NCBI GenBank assembly: GCA_024691325.1
Contig: JAILNR010000003.1
Coordinates: forward strand, 45,260 to 109,259
Reading direction: 5' to 3'
Source of the DNA: Saccharofermentans sp.
GTDB lineage: Bacteria > Bacillota > Clostridia > Saccharofermentanales > Saccharofermentanaceae
Length of the DNA stretch: 64,000 nucleotides
A model generated the notes under the pieces. The model saw nothing but the letters and a program-made list of their open reading frames with translations, did no database searches and was not told the DNA's origin. This document shows, one piece after another, positions 43,503-52,248 of this stretch (its first letter is position 1; each line of letters begins with the position of its first letter). A program made the translations under genes and the position numbers.

Positions 43503-44723
43503 ATGTCTTACCAATCGATAGGCATTATCGCGGCAATCGTATTGGTCATCATCAATTCAGATATTTTCAGAAAGACAAAGAGCATCCACAGGATTCCTGC
43601 TCTGAGGAATTACCGCGCCTTCCTTATCGGTATATTCGTTTACTATGTAACCGATATCATCTGGGGGTTCCTTGATGATAAGAAATATATGGCTCTGCTT
43701 TATACCGACACGGTCATCTACTTCATCGCGATGGCGATGATCGTGGTATTGTGGAGCGAGTTTGTTATCGCATATCTCGGTCACAAGAACAGGTTCAGAA
43801 AGATCCTCTATTATTCGGGAAGGGCGTTCCTTGTACTTGCGATAATCGTTGTCGGCATCAACATATTCAAGCCGATCATATTCTGGTTTGATGAGGAAGG
43901 CAATTATCAGACCGGCTGGGCCCGCTACCTTACTTTGGGCATACAGATAACCATGTTCCTGTTAACATCCCTTTATGCGTACTTCATATCAAGGAAGACA
44001 CACGGCAAAGAGAAGCTCCGTCATGTAACCATCTCCGCTTTGGGAATAGTTATGGTCTTCTTTATAGCGCTTCAGGTCCACTTCCCTCTTTTGCCTATCT
44101 ACTCGGTCGGGTGCATGATTGGAACCTGTCTTCTTCACTCGTTCGTTATCGAGGATGAGAAGCAGGCGTACTGGAAAGAGCTTGATGATGCGCTCGAGAG
44201 GGAAAGACAGAAGAGAATCGAGCTTGGCGAGGCGAAGAGGATCGCATATACAGATCCGCTCACGGGGGTTAAGAGCAAAGGCGCATATCTTGAGGCAGAG
44301 AGCCAGATCGACAGCAAGATCGCAAGCGGCAACGCCAAGGACCTCGCTATCGCCATATTTGATATTAACGATCTTAAGACCGTAAACGATACCTTGGGTC
44401 ACGAGAAGGGCGATAAGTTTATCATCAGCGGATGTAATCTCATATGTAACCACTTCAAGCACAGCCCGGTATTCAGGATTGGCGGCGATGAGTTCGTTGC
44501 GATTATCGAGGGACAGGACTTTACAGACCGCGATAAGATCAAGAGCGACTTCGAGCATGCGATCATAAAGAATATGCATAAGAATGACGTTATCGTCTCT
44601 ATCGGCATGACAGATTATATCCCCGGACAGGACCTCACATTAGGCGATATGTTCGGAAGAGCCGATAAGCAGATGTACTCCAATAAACAGGTTCTTAAAG
44701 ACATCGGTAAGAGCAAAGAATAA
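43503..44723 (+). CDS. Membrane GGDEF diguanylate cyclase
   Basis: This 406-residue protein has about seven N-terminal helices (1-220), a short charged coil (AYWKELDDALERERQKRIEL) and a GGDEF domain (about 240-400) with DPLTGVKSK and the intact signature RIGGDEF. It should make c-di-GMP from two GTP. The start MSYQSIGIIAAIVLVIIN recurs in the 33-residue fragment at 58216. The ATG has a GGAG site 5 nt upstream. The sensed signal is unknown. Confidence 0.92.
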   Translation: MSYQSIGIIAAIVLVIINSDIFRKTKSIHRIPALRNYRAFLIGIFVYYVTDIIWGFLDDKKYMALLYTDTVIYFIAMAMIVVLWSEFVIAYLGHKNRFRKILYYSGRAFLVLAIIVVGINIFKPIIFWFDEEGNYQTGWARYLTLGIQITMFLLTSLYAYFISRKTHGKEKLRHVTISALGIVMVFFIALQVHFPLLPIYSVGCMIGTCLLHSFVIEDEKQAYWKELDDALERERQKRIELGEAKRIAYTDPLTGVKSKGAYLEAESQIDSKIASGNAKDLAIAIFDINDLKTVNDTLGHEKGDKFIISGCNLICNHFKHSPVFRIGGDEFVAIIEGQDFTDRDKIKSDFEHAIIKNMHKNDVIVSIGMTDYIPGQDLTLGDMFGRADKQMYSNKQVLKDIGKSKE

Positions 44724-44807
44724 TACTGCAATTTTGCCTAATTCTTTTTCGCGCGGGAATTTATAATGACCTCGTATTAAGAAAAGAATTTGGTGAGGTA
44801 TAAAACT

Positions 44808-44966
44808 ATGAAGAAGAGGCAGTTCGCACCCAGATTGAGAATTGAGTTAGAGCAGCAGAAGGCAGCCGCAACCATGCTTCATACAGCAGTACGCGACCTT
44901 ACTGAAGCAGAGAAAGAGAGACTTTGCAGGAAGTTCAGTAATCCGGTTCTCACACGTTCCGTTTAA
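44808..44966 (+). CDS. Small basic protein, 52 residues
   Basis: A 52-codon frame begins MKKRQFAPRLRIELEQQK and ends with FSNPVLTRSV. It has its own -10 box TATAAT (44762-44767), a GGTGAGGT site 8 nt before the ATG and a hairpin downstream. It is rich in Arg, Lys, Glu and Leu, probably helical and without membrane segments. I do not recognise it; small proteins of this type may bind nucleic acid. It lies alone in a 336-nt interval that otherwise holds only these signals. Confidence 0.65.
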   Translation: MKKRQFAPRLRIELEQQKAAATMLHTAVRDLTEAEKERLCRKFSNPVLTRSV

Positions 44967-45000
44967 TAAGACAATTTACTCCACCCATATAAACCATCCG

Positions 45001-45027
45001 AAAGCCCCGGAATAAATCCGGGGCTTT
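45001..45027. terminator. Hairpin between the small protein gene and the HerA gene
   Basis: AAAGCCCCGG (45001-45010) and CCGGGGCTTT (45018-45027) form a 10-bp stem around AATAAAT. The T-run behind it is interrupted (CAACTTGCTTTTT), so it is a weaker terminator, between convergent genes. Confidence 0.65.
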
Positions 45028-45059
45028 CAACTTGCTTTTTATTAAATCCTCTTGGTCTA

Positions 45060-46676
45060 TTACAGGAGAGGTGTATCGTTGTACTGTGTTCTCTCACTCT
45101 TGTTAACATGGATGAACATGTTGTGGAGCAAGTTAACACTCGTAAGGATAACTTCACCCTGATTGAGCTTTCTTACATGCTTGATGGAATAATCGTCAAG
45201 GTGGCTTGCGACCGCATTGATCTCATCGTTAAGCATGAGTCTGTGGATGAGCATCGTACCGATCTGACCGAAGAGGATCGGAGAAACGTCCTTCGGGTTC
45301 TGTGTTGTCAGATACAGGAAGATACCCTTCTTACGTCCCTCTCTTGCGAGGATTGTAAGACCGCCGTGGAATTCCTTATCGGAATATCTGGACTTGGCAT
45401 ATCTGTGAACCTCATCGATGAACATAACGAACGGTGAGATTCCATCCTGTGAAATTACGAAGTTACTGATAAGGTCAACAACCATTCCACCGATACCTTC
45501 GGAAGCACCGAGTTGTGAAGTATCGATGTAAAGGCTTGCATCGGGAAGGTGTACGAATTCTTCTACAACGTCGAGGAGGTTGTACATCTCGGGATCGTTC
45601 GAGAAGAATGTAAGGAAGCTTGTGTTCGTCATCTGATACTGGATCTTCTGAACGAGTGAAGCATTCGAGTTAGCCTTCAATGCATCGTAGCAATAGTTGA
45701 AGTTATAGTTGGTATCTCTGTCAGGCTCACAGACTGACTCAGCCTGAATCTGCTCAGGGAGCAACTCGATATTAAAGTCTGTATCACCGTGAGAAACGGA
45801 TGCCAGGTTCTCCTGAACCTCATCGATATTCTCACCGACCTTCGAGTAATATGTATTCTCGCCGATCTTCTTCATGAAACGAAGTGATGTGATAGCCTCG
45901 GCAAGAACCGCACCCTGGCTGCTGTTCTCAGTCTCGAAGAGCTTCTCCCACTGTTCCATCGTTATCTTACTCGGAGAGATTGTCGTATCGACACCGAGTG
46001 TGAGCTTCGTAATCTCTTCGTTAGAGAAAGCGTCTCTGTACTCACCTGTAGGATCGATGATGAGTGCTCTTCTTCCTGTGGAGATGAGCTTATCGAGAAT
46101 AGCAAGAGCTGTTGTGGACTTACCGGAGTTTGTAGCACCGATACACATGAGGTGACGGTTGAACAAAGTACTCGGCTTCAGTGAAACGCCTGCATCAGAT
46201 CTGCTCATGAATGTAGCAAAAGGAGGAAGCGGCTCTTCCTTCTCGTGAGAGAACTCAAGGGAACGAAGGAAGATCTGATAGATCTCATCAGTTGCTATAT
46301 AAACCTTATCTGTGATACCGAGCGTCTTGAATCCTGCGAGCTCGAACTTATCTGAGTTGGGAGTCATGAGAGCGATAGTATCGATACTGATCTCATGATA
46401 ATCTCTGGGAGTGTCATTAGCATCCGTCATCTCGAATACATTCTTTCTGGATGCCTTGTTCTCAAATACTTCACCGAGGAAAACACCTGCAAGTGAATCT
46501 ATGACCACGTAGTAATTGATTGTGTTGGGGCGGAATGAAGTCGTGAATTTGTTTCTGTCCGCCATAAGCGAAAGGTTATCGATCTGTGCGATACTGCAGC
46601 TTCTGTAAACCTGCGTGACCTTTCCCATGTAGTATTCCTGAAGATTCAAGCCCGCGTACAATTCATCAAGTGTCAT
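45060..46676 (-). CDS. HerA-type DNA-translocating ATPase (DUF87)
   Basis: This 538-residue protein has an N-terminal HAS-barrel-like domain (about 1-170) and a HerA/FtsK-type ATPase core with Walker A GATNSGKSTT, Walker B VMFIDEVHR and TTQNP as sensor, plus a C-terminal part (GEVILTSVNLLHN). HerA hexamers pump DNA, usually together with the nuclease NurA or, in defence systems, with a SIR2- or DUF4297-type effector. No NurA, SIR2 or other effector is beside it here. GGAGGC lies 7 nt before the ATG. Role in repair or defence is inferred from the family only. Confidence 0.85.
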   Translation of the reverse strand: MTLDELYAGLNLQEYYMGKVTQVYRSCSIAQIDNLSLMADRNKFTTSFRPNTINYYVVIDSLAGVFLGEVFENKASRKNVFEMTDANDTPRDYHEISIDTIALMTPNSDKFELAGFKTLGITDKVYIATDEIYQIFLRSLEFSHEKEEPLPPFATFMSRSDAGVSLKPSTLFNRHLMCIGATNSGKSTTALAILDKLISTGRRALIIDPTGEYRDAFSNEEITKLTLGVDTTISPSKITMEQWEKLFETENSSQGAVLAEAITSLRFMKKIGENTYYSKVGENIDEVQENLASVSHGDTDFNIELLPEQIQAESVCEPDRDTNYNFNYCYDALKANSNASLVQKIQYQMTNTSFLTFFSNDPEMYNLLDVVEEFVHLPDASLYIDTSQLGASEGIGGMVVDLISNFVISQDGISPFVMFIDEVHRYAKSRYSDKEFHGGLTILAREGRKKGIFLYLTTQNPKDVSPILFGQIGTMLIHRLMLNDEINAVASHLDDYSIKHVRKLNQGEVILTSVNLLHNMFIHVNKSERTQYNDTPLL

Positions 46677-46842
46677 TTACTGCCTCCGAGATTAATATAA
46701 GCAACTATCCATAGTGAGCTATTATTATTATAGGTCGCCTGAATAGACATTTGGTTACTATTATGTAAAGAAAGCAATAAATTATCGCCAATATATATAG
46801 CGAAGTCAAGTCAGGTTTTCTTATTATATTAAGAATATAAGA

Positions 46843-47481
46843 TTATATAAGTTCCTTAAGATCAATAAGCCTGTCGATGCGGGCATAAAGAAGCTTGCCA
46901 AGTTCCTCATCAGGCTCCGTCAGATCGGGGATCATGACGGTCTTGCACCCGGCTGCGGCAGCACTTCTGACGCCATTCGGTGAATCCTCGACCGCGATCG
47001 TCTGTCCGGGTCCAAGTCCCAGACTCTCACATGCATAACTGTAGATATCAGGCGCGGGCTTCCCCTGCTTTACCATGTCAGCGCAGATTATCCGGTCGAA
47101 CTTATCAAGGAGTCCTATCCTTCCTAAGTAACGTTTGGTGCGCTCTATGTCATTTGCCGTAGCCATCGCCACCGTGATACCGGACTCGCGAAGATAGTCG
47201 AGGATCTCCACGGCACCGGGCTTAAGCGGGATTCCGGGCTTAAGATATTCCTCTATAAGTTTCTTGCGGTAGGATCTGACTCGGTCATAATCGAAGTCTT
47301 CCCCGAACCACTCCTTAAACTTTAACGGTGCGAACGGGCGCCCCAGTGAACGCAGCTCGAGCGGCATCCAGGGTTCACACTTATAGCCATAGTGCTCAAG
47401 AGCTTGAGGCCATGCCTTCTGATAAAACTTTTCTGTATCGGTAAGTGTACCGTCAAGGTCAAAAATAACTGCTTTGATCAT
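46843..47481 (-). CDS. HAD hydrolase, beta-phosphoglucomutase-like
   Basis: This 212-residue HAD superfamily protein of subfamily IA has the nucleophile motif VIFDLDGTLTDTE, motif II MATAND, motif III Lys in KQGKPAPD and motif IV VEDSPNGVRSA. It most resembles beta-phosphoglucomutase-like phosphatases and probably dephosphorylates a small sugar phosphate. It follows the 145-residue membrane protein gene by 2 nt. Confidence 0.9.
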   Translation of the reverse strand: MIKAVIFDLDGTLTDTEKFYQKAWPQALEHYGYKCEPWMPLELRSLGRPFAPLKFKEWFGEDFDYDRVRSYRKKLIEEYLKPGIPLKPGAVEILDYLRESGITVAMATANDIERTKRYLGRIGLLDKFDRIICADMVKQGKPAPDIYSYACESLGLGPGQTIAVEDSPNGVRSAAAAGCKTVMIPDLTEPDEELGKLLYARIDRLIDLKELI

Positions 47482-47483
47482 TA

Positions 47484-47921
47484 TCAGATCTTTACCATAA
47501 CCTCATTCTTCATAAGGAAACCGTCTACCGTCACGTAGTAAACCTCAGTCCCCTTCTTGTAAAAAGCGCTGCTCCACACGTTGCAGAACTCATTATTATC
47601 AAGAACAGCGTAAAGGTATGTGAGCCTTCTTACGGTGTAGAACTGATACCCGGTAACAGTCGCGGCATCGACAGTGCAGTTGCCCTTCTTTATTGACCCT
47701 GCAAGAGCAAGTACCGTTATTACCTTGCATATGGCGAAAAGAAACGCGACTCCGCCACACATTCCTATAACAACCGTGGCGGTCAAAGGCAAAGTCCTGT
47801 AAAGCGGCGTTGCACACAGCAAAACGACGGCAACCGCCGATACGATAGAGACCACAAGCGGCACAGGCAATGCATCTTTTACATACTTACTGCTTAATTC
47901 TTCCGGTGATACATTCATCAT
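47484..47921 (-). CDS. Unrecognised two-helix membrane protein
   Basis: This 145-residue protein has two membrane helices (about 20-75) and a C-terminal soluble part rich in Tyr (VYYVTVDGFL). I recognise no domain. GGGAGAGGG lies 6 nt before the first of two adjacent ATG codons. It is co-transcribed with the HAD gene. Confidence 0.6.
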   Translation of the reverse strand: MMNVSPEELSSKYVKDALPVPLVVSIVSAVAVVLLCATPLYRTLPLTATVVIGMCGGVAFLFAICKVITVLALAGSIKKGNCTVDAATVTGYQFYTVRRLTYLYAVLDNNEFCNVWSSAFYKKGTEVYYVTVDGFLMKNEVMVKI

Positions 47922-48002
47922 ATTATCCCTCTCCCTTATCCACGGGTATTATACACTTGCATCAGGTGATAGTGTGTTATTATTTTCGCGAGGTGGGATG
48001 TA

Positions 48003-48728
48003 ATGAACAGGTGTTTTCTTTTTGATCTTGATCAGACTTTGCTTGATTTCCATGCTTCGGAGCGCATCGCGTTAAAGATAGTGCTCGAGGCTAACGGCTT
48101 TAAGTGCAGCGAAGACACTTACGAACACTTTAAGAAGGTGAACAAATCGCTGTGGCTCGAACTTGAGAAGGGCACGGTCACACGGACAGAATTATTCAGG
48201 ACAAGGTTCGAGGATGTCTTCTCATTCTGCGGTGGCAGAACAGATGATGCTGATCCGCTTGAGGTGAACTCTGAATTCATACGGACGATGTCGGTTAACG
48301 GAGTACTGATGGACGGCGCACTCCCCTTCATCTCCAAACTTAAAAATGACATTAAAGATTCGAAGATATGCATAGTTTCAAATGGCGCCACCATTAATGC
48401 GCAGGGGCGGATCAGATCAACAGGTCTTGACCGTTACATAGATAAACTTTATATAAGCGAATCCATGGGTGTCGCGAAGCCCTCGCCCGAATTCTTCGAG
48501 ATGGTGCTTGCGGATATTAACGAGCCTAAGGATTCATGCATAGTAATCGGAGACTCATTGACCTCGGATATGCTCGGTGCGAAGAACGCATCCCTTACTT
48601 CTGTGTGGTTCATGCCGCAGGGTGATATCGAAGCGTCAATGGCACAATACGATATAGATTTCACAGCTTCAGATTATGACGGGCTTTATCAAGTGCTCGT
48701 GTCCTGGGCAGGTAAAATATCCAATTAA
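48003..48728 (+). CDS. HAD nucleotidase, YjjG-like
   Basis: This 241-residue HAD protein has LFDLDQTLLDF (Asp nucleophile; Gln in the place of the usual Gly), IVSNGA and VAKPSPEFF plus VIGDSLTSDMLGAK. These features match the YjjG-type nucleoside 5'-phosphatases that clear non-canonical pyrimidine nucleotides. GAGGTGGG precedes the ATG. It is divergent from the membrane protein gene at 47921. Confidence 0.88.
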   Translation: MNRCFLFDLDQTLLDFHASERIALKIVLEANGFKCSEDTYEHFKKVNKSLWLELEKGTVTRTELFRTRFEDVFSFCGGRTDDADPLEVNSEFIRTMSVNGVLMDGALPFISKLKNDIKDSKICIVSNGATINAQGRIRSTGLDRYIDKLYISESMGVAKPSPEFFEMVLADINEPKDSCIVIGDSLTSDMLGAKNASLTSVWFMPQGDIEASMAQYDIDFTASDYDGLYQVLVSWAGKISN

Positions 48729-48734
48729 CCGGTA

Positions 48735-48787
48735 TTGACATCTTCGAGTTAGTCGTATATAACTACACAAGTTAGTCGTGGCTAACT
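48735..48787 (+). promoter_or_regulatory. feo promoter with two tandem iron-box palindromes
   Basis: TTGACA (48735-48740), 17 nt and TATAAC (48758-48763) form the promoter. AGTTAG-TCGTAT-ATAACT (48747-48764) covers the -10 box and AGTTAG-TCGTGG-CTAACT (48770-48787) covers the start site and early leader. The two sites begin 23 nt apart, two helical turns. The same arrangement occurs at gpmA. A DtxR/IdeR-type metal-dependent repressor is the likely binder (inference). Confidence 0.85.
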
Positions 48788-48812
48788 CTATAAGTCAGAG
48801 GGGGACTTTAAG

Positions 48813-49190
48813 ATGCAGATCGGACCTGTAATCGTCGCTTTGGCAGCAACCGCACTTCTCGTGTGGAAGGTTAAGAAAGCTGCAACCGGTGAATCAACAT
48901 GCTGCGGGTCGAATGAACCCGCGCCCTCCAAGGTCAAAGTAAAAGATAAAGACAGATCGCATTACCCGTACGAGTACACGCTCACCATAGAAGGTATGGT
49001 CTGCAGCAACTGTGTGCGCAGAGTCGAGAACACACTTAACTCCATGGACGGGATGTGGGCTGACGCCGATCTTGGGACTCACGAAGTCACTGTCCTGTCG
49101 AAGACGCCAAAGGACAAGGAATTCTTCATCAACGCTTATAAACAAACTTCATATACATTAACTGACTTCAAGGAGGGGACAAGGAAGTGA
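48813..49190 (+). CDS. Membrane-anchored HMA-domain protein of the feo operon
   Basis: This 125-residue protein has one N-terminal helix (about 3-19), a short linker with a Cys pair (STCCGS) and a heavy-metal-associated domain (about 53-120) with the metal motif GMVCSNC (Cys64, Cys67). HMA domains bind Cu, Zn or other soft metals and pass them to partners. Its place as first gene of the feo operon suggests it delivers or traps metal for FeoB or protects it. Its stop overlaps the FeoA GTG start (GTGA). Confidence 0.87.
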   Translation: MQIGPVIVALAATALLVWKVKKAATGESTCCGSNEPAPSKVKVKDKDRSHYPYEYTLTIEGMVCSNCVRRVENTLNSMDGMWADADLGTHEVTVLSKTPKDKEFFINAYKQTSYTLTDFKEGTRK

Positions 49191-49417
49191 GAAGTCTTAA
49201 CGAACTGCCCGCAGGGGCAAAGGCAATAGTGGCTTCGATTGACGGAGACACCAGGTATCTTAGCAGGATAACCTCTATCGGTATTACACCCGGTTGTTCT
49301 ATCAAGGTCATCAAGAATGACAGCAAAAGACCTATGCTCGTTTTTCTTCGTGACACGATGATCGCACTTAACAACAATGAGTGCAAAAACATAAAAGTAG
49401 AAGTGAGGGGAAACTGA
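49187..49417 (+). CDS. feoA: FeoA iron transport accessory protein
   Basis: This 76-residue SH3-like protein has the FeoA core LPAGAKAIVASI ... RITSIGITPGCSIKVIKND. FeoA supports FeoB-mediated ferrous iron uptake at the cytoplasmic face. The start is GTG, overlapping the stop of the HMA gene, with GGAGGGGACAAGGAA upstream. Its stop shares one base with the FeoB start (TGATG). Confidence 0.93.
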   Translation: MRSLNELPAGAKAIVASIDGDTRYLSRITSIGITPGCSIKVIKNDSKRPMLVFLRDTMIALNNNECKNIKVEVRGN

Positions 49418-51435
49418 TGACAGACGGCAAGAAGACAATAGCATTATTGGGGCAGCCTAATTCAGGTAAGTCCACGCTCTTTAATGCCTTAACGGGATTG
49501 AAGCAGCATGTCGGCAACTGGCCCGGCAAGACGGTAGAGAAGAAACAGGGCTCTTTCATGAGAAACGGCGAGGAATTCATCGTAACGGATCTTCCGGGCA
49601 CCTACTCCCTGTCGGCTAACTCGGACGAAGAGATAGTAACAAGAGATTACATTTCATCAGGAGCAGCGGACGTCGTCTGCATCATGGCTGACAGTTCACA
49701 GCTTGAAAGAAGCCTGTTCATGCTCTCGGATTACGCAGGAATTAATGTTCCCTGCTTTCTCGTTTTAAACCTTGCCGACGTTGCAAAAGATCAGGGCAAG
49801 ACGATAGATGTATCCGGGATAAGAAACAAGCTTAAGATCCCGGTAGTTCTCATGGATGCTACCGCCACCAAAAAGTATGATGATTTCTTTGTTTGTCTTG
49901 AAGAGGCATTTAATTCCAAGGCGAAGCTGGATACATCGCTTCTTGAGAACAGACTCGAAAGTATCGATGGCTATAAAGAACTTAAAGCAGTAATTCCGGA
50001 TAATCTCATACCGGGATGCTCACCGGTCTGGATGGCAGTTAAGTCCATCGAGGGCGATAAGGTCGTAAGAGCGAAGATTGAGAACAGTCTTAAGGGAGAG
50101 AGCAAAACGGCTTATGTCGATATCATCTCGAAGTTTGACAGAGGCGCTCTTCTTACAGGTGAATGCAAGTTCTCCTTCATAGATGACCTGCTTAAAGATT
50201 CAGTCACCAAGACGGAAACGAATATCAAACAGACAAAACTCGACAGAGCAATTACACATAAATTCTGGGGAAAGACCGTAGTAGTCCTCCTTGTTATCGG
50301 CGGACTTCTTCTGTCATTCATTCCTGCGGTTCCCCTCATGATGTTAGGATCGGTATTCACCGCGATAGCAGTACCTGTAAGGAGTGCATTGGAGTCGGCT
50401 AATGCCTCTCCGATAATTACAGGCATCATCTGCGATGTTATCTTCCAGTCGCTTGCCAATACCGTTAAGATGCTCGGATTTGCATTCGGCATCACTCTCG
50501 TATTCGGTATGTTTGAAGAAAGCGGAATCATGGCGAGAATCTCGTATGTATTCGATAACACCATGAGCAAGATGGGCCTTCAGGGAAAATCAGTTATGCC
50601 TTTCCTTGTCTCGTTCGGATGCACGATTGGTGGTGCAACAAGTTCCCGCGTCATCGATAACTGGGGTCAGAAGGTCCTCACTATCGCACTCGCATGGGCA
50701 GTTCCCTGCGGAGCTGCGTGGGCCATCATCCCTATGCTTGCCACAAACTTTTTCGGATGGCGTGCTGTACTTGTAATAGTTGCCATTCTTCTTGTTATGC
50801 TCGTGCACATCTGGATCACGGCAAAGGTCTTCGGTGGAAGACTTGTTAAGAAGGAAGACCGTTACGGAATCATCATGGAGCTTCCCCCTTATCACAAGCC
50901 GAAGTGGGGTGCACTTTTCAGATATGTTCTCGGAAGGACCAAGGACATGTTCTTCAGAGTCATCAAGGTAATCATCCCCGTCTGCCTCGTATTCTGGATA
51001 TTAAGTTATTCGGCAGGCTCCATCGAAGACTCCATTTTGTACAAAGTCGGAACTGCTATCGAACCCGTGACAAAACTGTTTGGTCTTAACTGGCAGCTGT
51101 TCATGGCATTCGTGGCATCTTCAATCGGTAAGGAGGGCGCAGTCGGTGTTCTTACTGCTCTCTACTCACAGTCGGGCACTATCTATGGTGCTGTTAACGG
51201 AACTAATGCGGCAGTCGCGAATTCCACTCAGCTTCTCCTGAGCAACATCTCAGGTCCGGAGGCGCTGGCATTCATGTTTGCGATCACTTTCAACGTGCCC
51301 TGCGTGGTTGCGCTTGCTGCAACATATCAGGAGACTCACTCTGCGAAATGGACCGGTATCATCACTGCCTACTACACAGTGGGCGCGCTCATAATCTCCT
51401 GTATCGTATATCATATCGGTCTTTTGATCATGTGA
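49417..51435 (+). CDS. feoB: FeoB ferrous iron transporter
   Basis: This 672-residue membrane GTPase imports Fe2+. The G-domain has GQPNSGKST (G1), NWPGKTVEKK (G2), DLPGTYSL (G3) and NLADVA in the G4 place, where most FeoB proteins have NxxD. Two Gate-type membrane repeats follow (about 290-670), including SFGCTIGGATSSR, where the Cys of the usual core motif is kept. I chose the ATG at 49417 because the longer in-frame start lies inside feoA. Regulation by iron through the two upstream palindromes is inferred. Confidence 0.95.
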   Translation: MTDGKKTIALLGQPNSGKSTLFNALTGLKQHVGNWPGKTVEKKQGSFMRNGEEFIVTDLPGTYSLSANSDEEIVTRDYISSGAADVVCIMADSSQLERSLFMLSDYAGINVPCFLVLNLADVAKDQGKTIDVSGIRNKLKIPVVLMDATATKKYDDFFVCLEEAFNSKAKLDTSLLENRLESIDGYKELKAVIPDNLIPGCSPVWMAVKSIEGDKVVRAKIENSLKGESKTAYVDIISKFDRGALLTGECKFSFIDDLLKDSVTKTETNIKQTKLDRAITHKFWGKTVVVLLVIGGLLLSFIPAVPLMMLGSVFTAIAVPVRSALESANASPIITGIICDVIFQSLANTVKMLGFAFGITLVFGMFEESGIMARISYVFDNTMSKMGLQGKSVMPFLVSFGCTIGGATSSRVIDNWGQKVLTIALAWAVPCGAAWAIIPMLATNFFGWRAVLVIVAILLVMLVHIWITAKVFGGRLVKKEDRYGIIMELPPYHKPKWGALFRYVLGRTKDMFFRVIKVIIPVCLVFWILSYSAGSIEDSILYKVGTAIEPVTKLFGLNWQLFMAFVASSIGKEGAVGVLTALYSQSGTIYGAVNGTNAAVANSTQLLLSNISGPEALAFMFAITFNVPCVVALAATYQETHSAKWTGIITAYYTVGALIISCIVYHIGLLIM

Positions 51436-51444
51436 GGCACTCAT

Positions 51445-51747
51445 ATGGATATGAAGCTGCTGATGGATAAACTCCGCGAAGGGGAAGGTCACTCTACCCT
51501 TATGCTCGCGAACGAGATGCACACTACCGTCGAGGATGTTCAGAGGACACTCGAATACCTCGAGCGGATAGGCGTGTTAAAGAAAACGGAACTTGGTAAG
51601 TTCGAATGCGGAGGTAACTGCTCATCCTGCAGCGGCTGTAGTTCACACTCCCGTAACTCCGGTAAAAAAGGCCCCTGCAAAGGGTGCCTTCCGGAGAACG
51701 GGTTTAATAATATGGGTGTTATCTGGGAAGTTAAACCGGAGGCTTAA
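51445..51747 (+). CDS. FeoC-like winged-helix protein with Cys cluster
   Basis: This 100-residue protein starts with a winged-helix-like region (about 1-50, MANEMHTTVEDVQRTLEYLER-type pattern) and has a Cys-rich stretch (CGGNCSSCSGCSS ... CKGC) of seven Cys within 33 residues. FeoC proteins bind an Fe-S cluster through such Cys and influence FeoB. The position directly after feoB (9 nt) and the layout support the name. This version has more Cys than the classical four. Confidence 0.78.
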   Translation: MDMKLLMDKLREGEGHSTLMLANEMHTTVEDVQRTLEYLERIGVLKKTELGKFECGGNCSSCSGCSSHSRNSGKKGPCKGCLPENGFNNMGVIWEVKPEA

Positions 51748-51750
51748 TCT

Positions 51751-52248
51751 ATGTTGCTCACTTTGTTTTTGTCACTTGTTTTTTGCGTATCCATAACCAT
51801 TCTTCTGATCTCTGCGGTTGCATTTGTGCAGGACCCCAGGTTCTTTAGTTCCGCACCTAAAGAAGCGCAGGAGGCATTGCTCCCGCGCGACAAAGAATTA
51901 TTCTATGGTGCAAAGACGATCGGATGGTCTTTACTTATAATGAGCCTTCTTATGATCTTAGGCTGCGGTGTTATATCCATCTGGGACGGACTGCGAAGCG
52001 GTTTTACTTTCTGGCAATTCTTCTTAAGGTTCTATCTTATCTTCGCGATCTACAAAGTATATGACATGATCTGCTTCGACTACTTCCTGCTGATGAAGTT
52101 CAAGTTCTTTCAATTTTACTATCCGGAACTTGAACCCGTTTACTCAGGAAGAAAGTACGGCTACAACATCAAAAGCCAGTTGATCAAACTGTTTATCGCT
52201 TTCCCTGCAGCCTGTGCTCTTGCAGCGTGGATCTGCACGCTGTTTTGA
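51751..52248 (+). CDS. Unrecognised four-helix membrane protein after feo
   Basis: This 165-residue protein has four membrane helices and a middle loop (VQDPRFFSSAPKEAQEAL) without a motif I know. It starts 3 nt after the FeoC-like gene and is probably co-transcribed, so a role in metal transport is possible. Its stop directly abuts the convergent gpmA stop. Confidence 0.65.
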   Translation: MLLTLFLSLVFCVSITILLISAVAFVQDPRFFSSAPKEAQEALLPRDKELFYGAKTIGWSLLIMSLLMILGCGVISIWDGLRSGFTFWQFFLRFYLIFAIYKVYDMICFDYFLLMKFKFFQFYYPELEPVYSGRKYGYNIKSQLIKLFIAFPAACALAAWICTLF

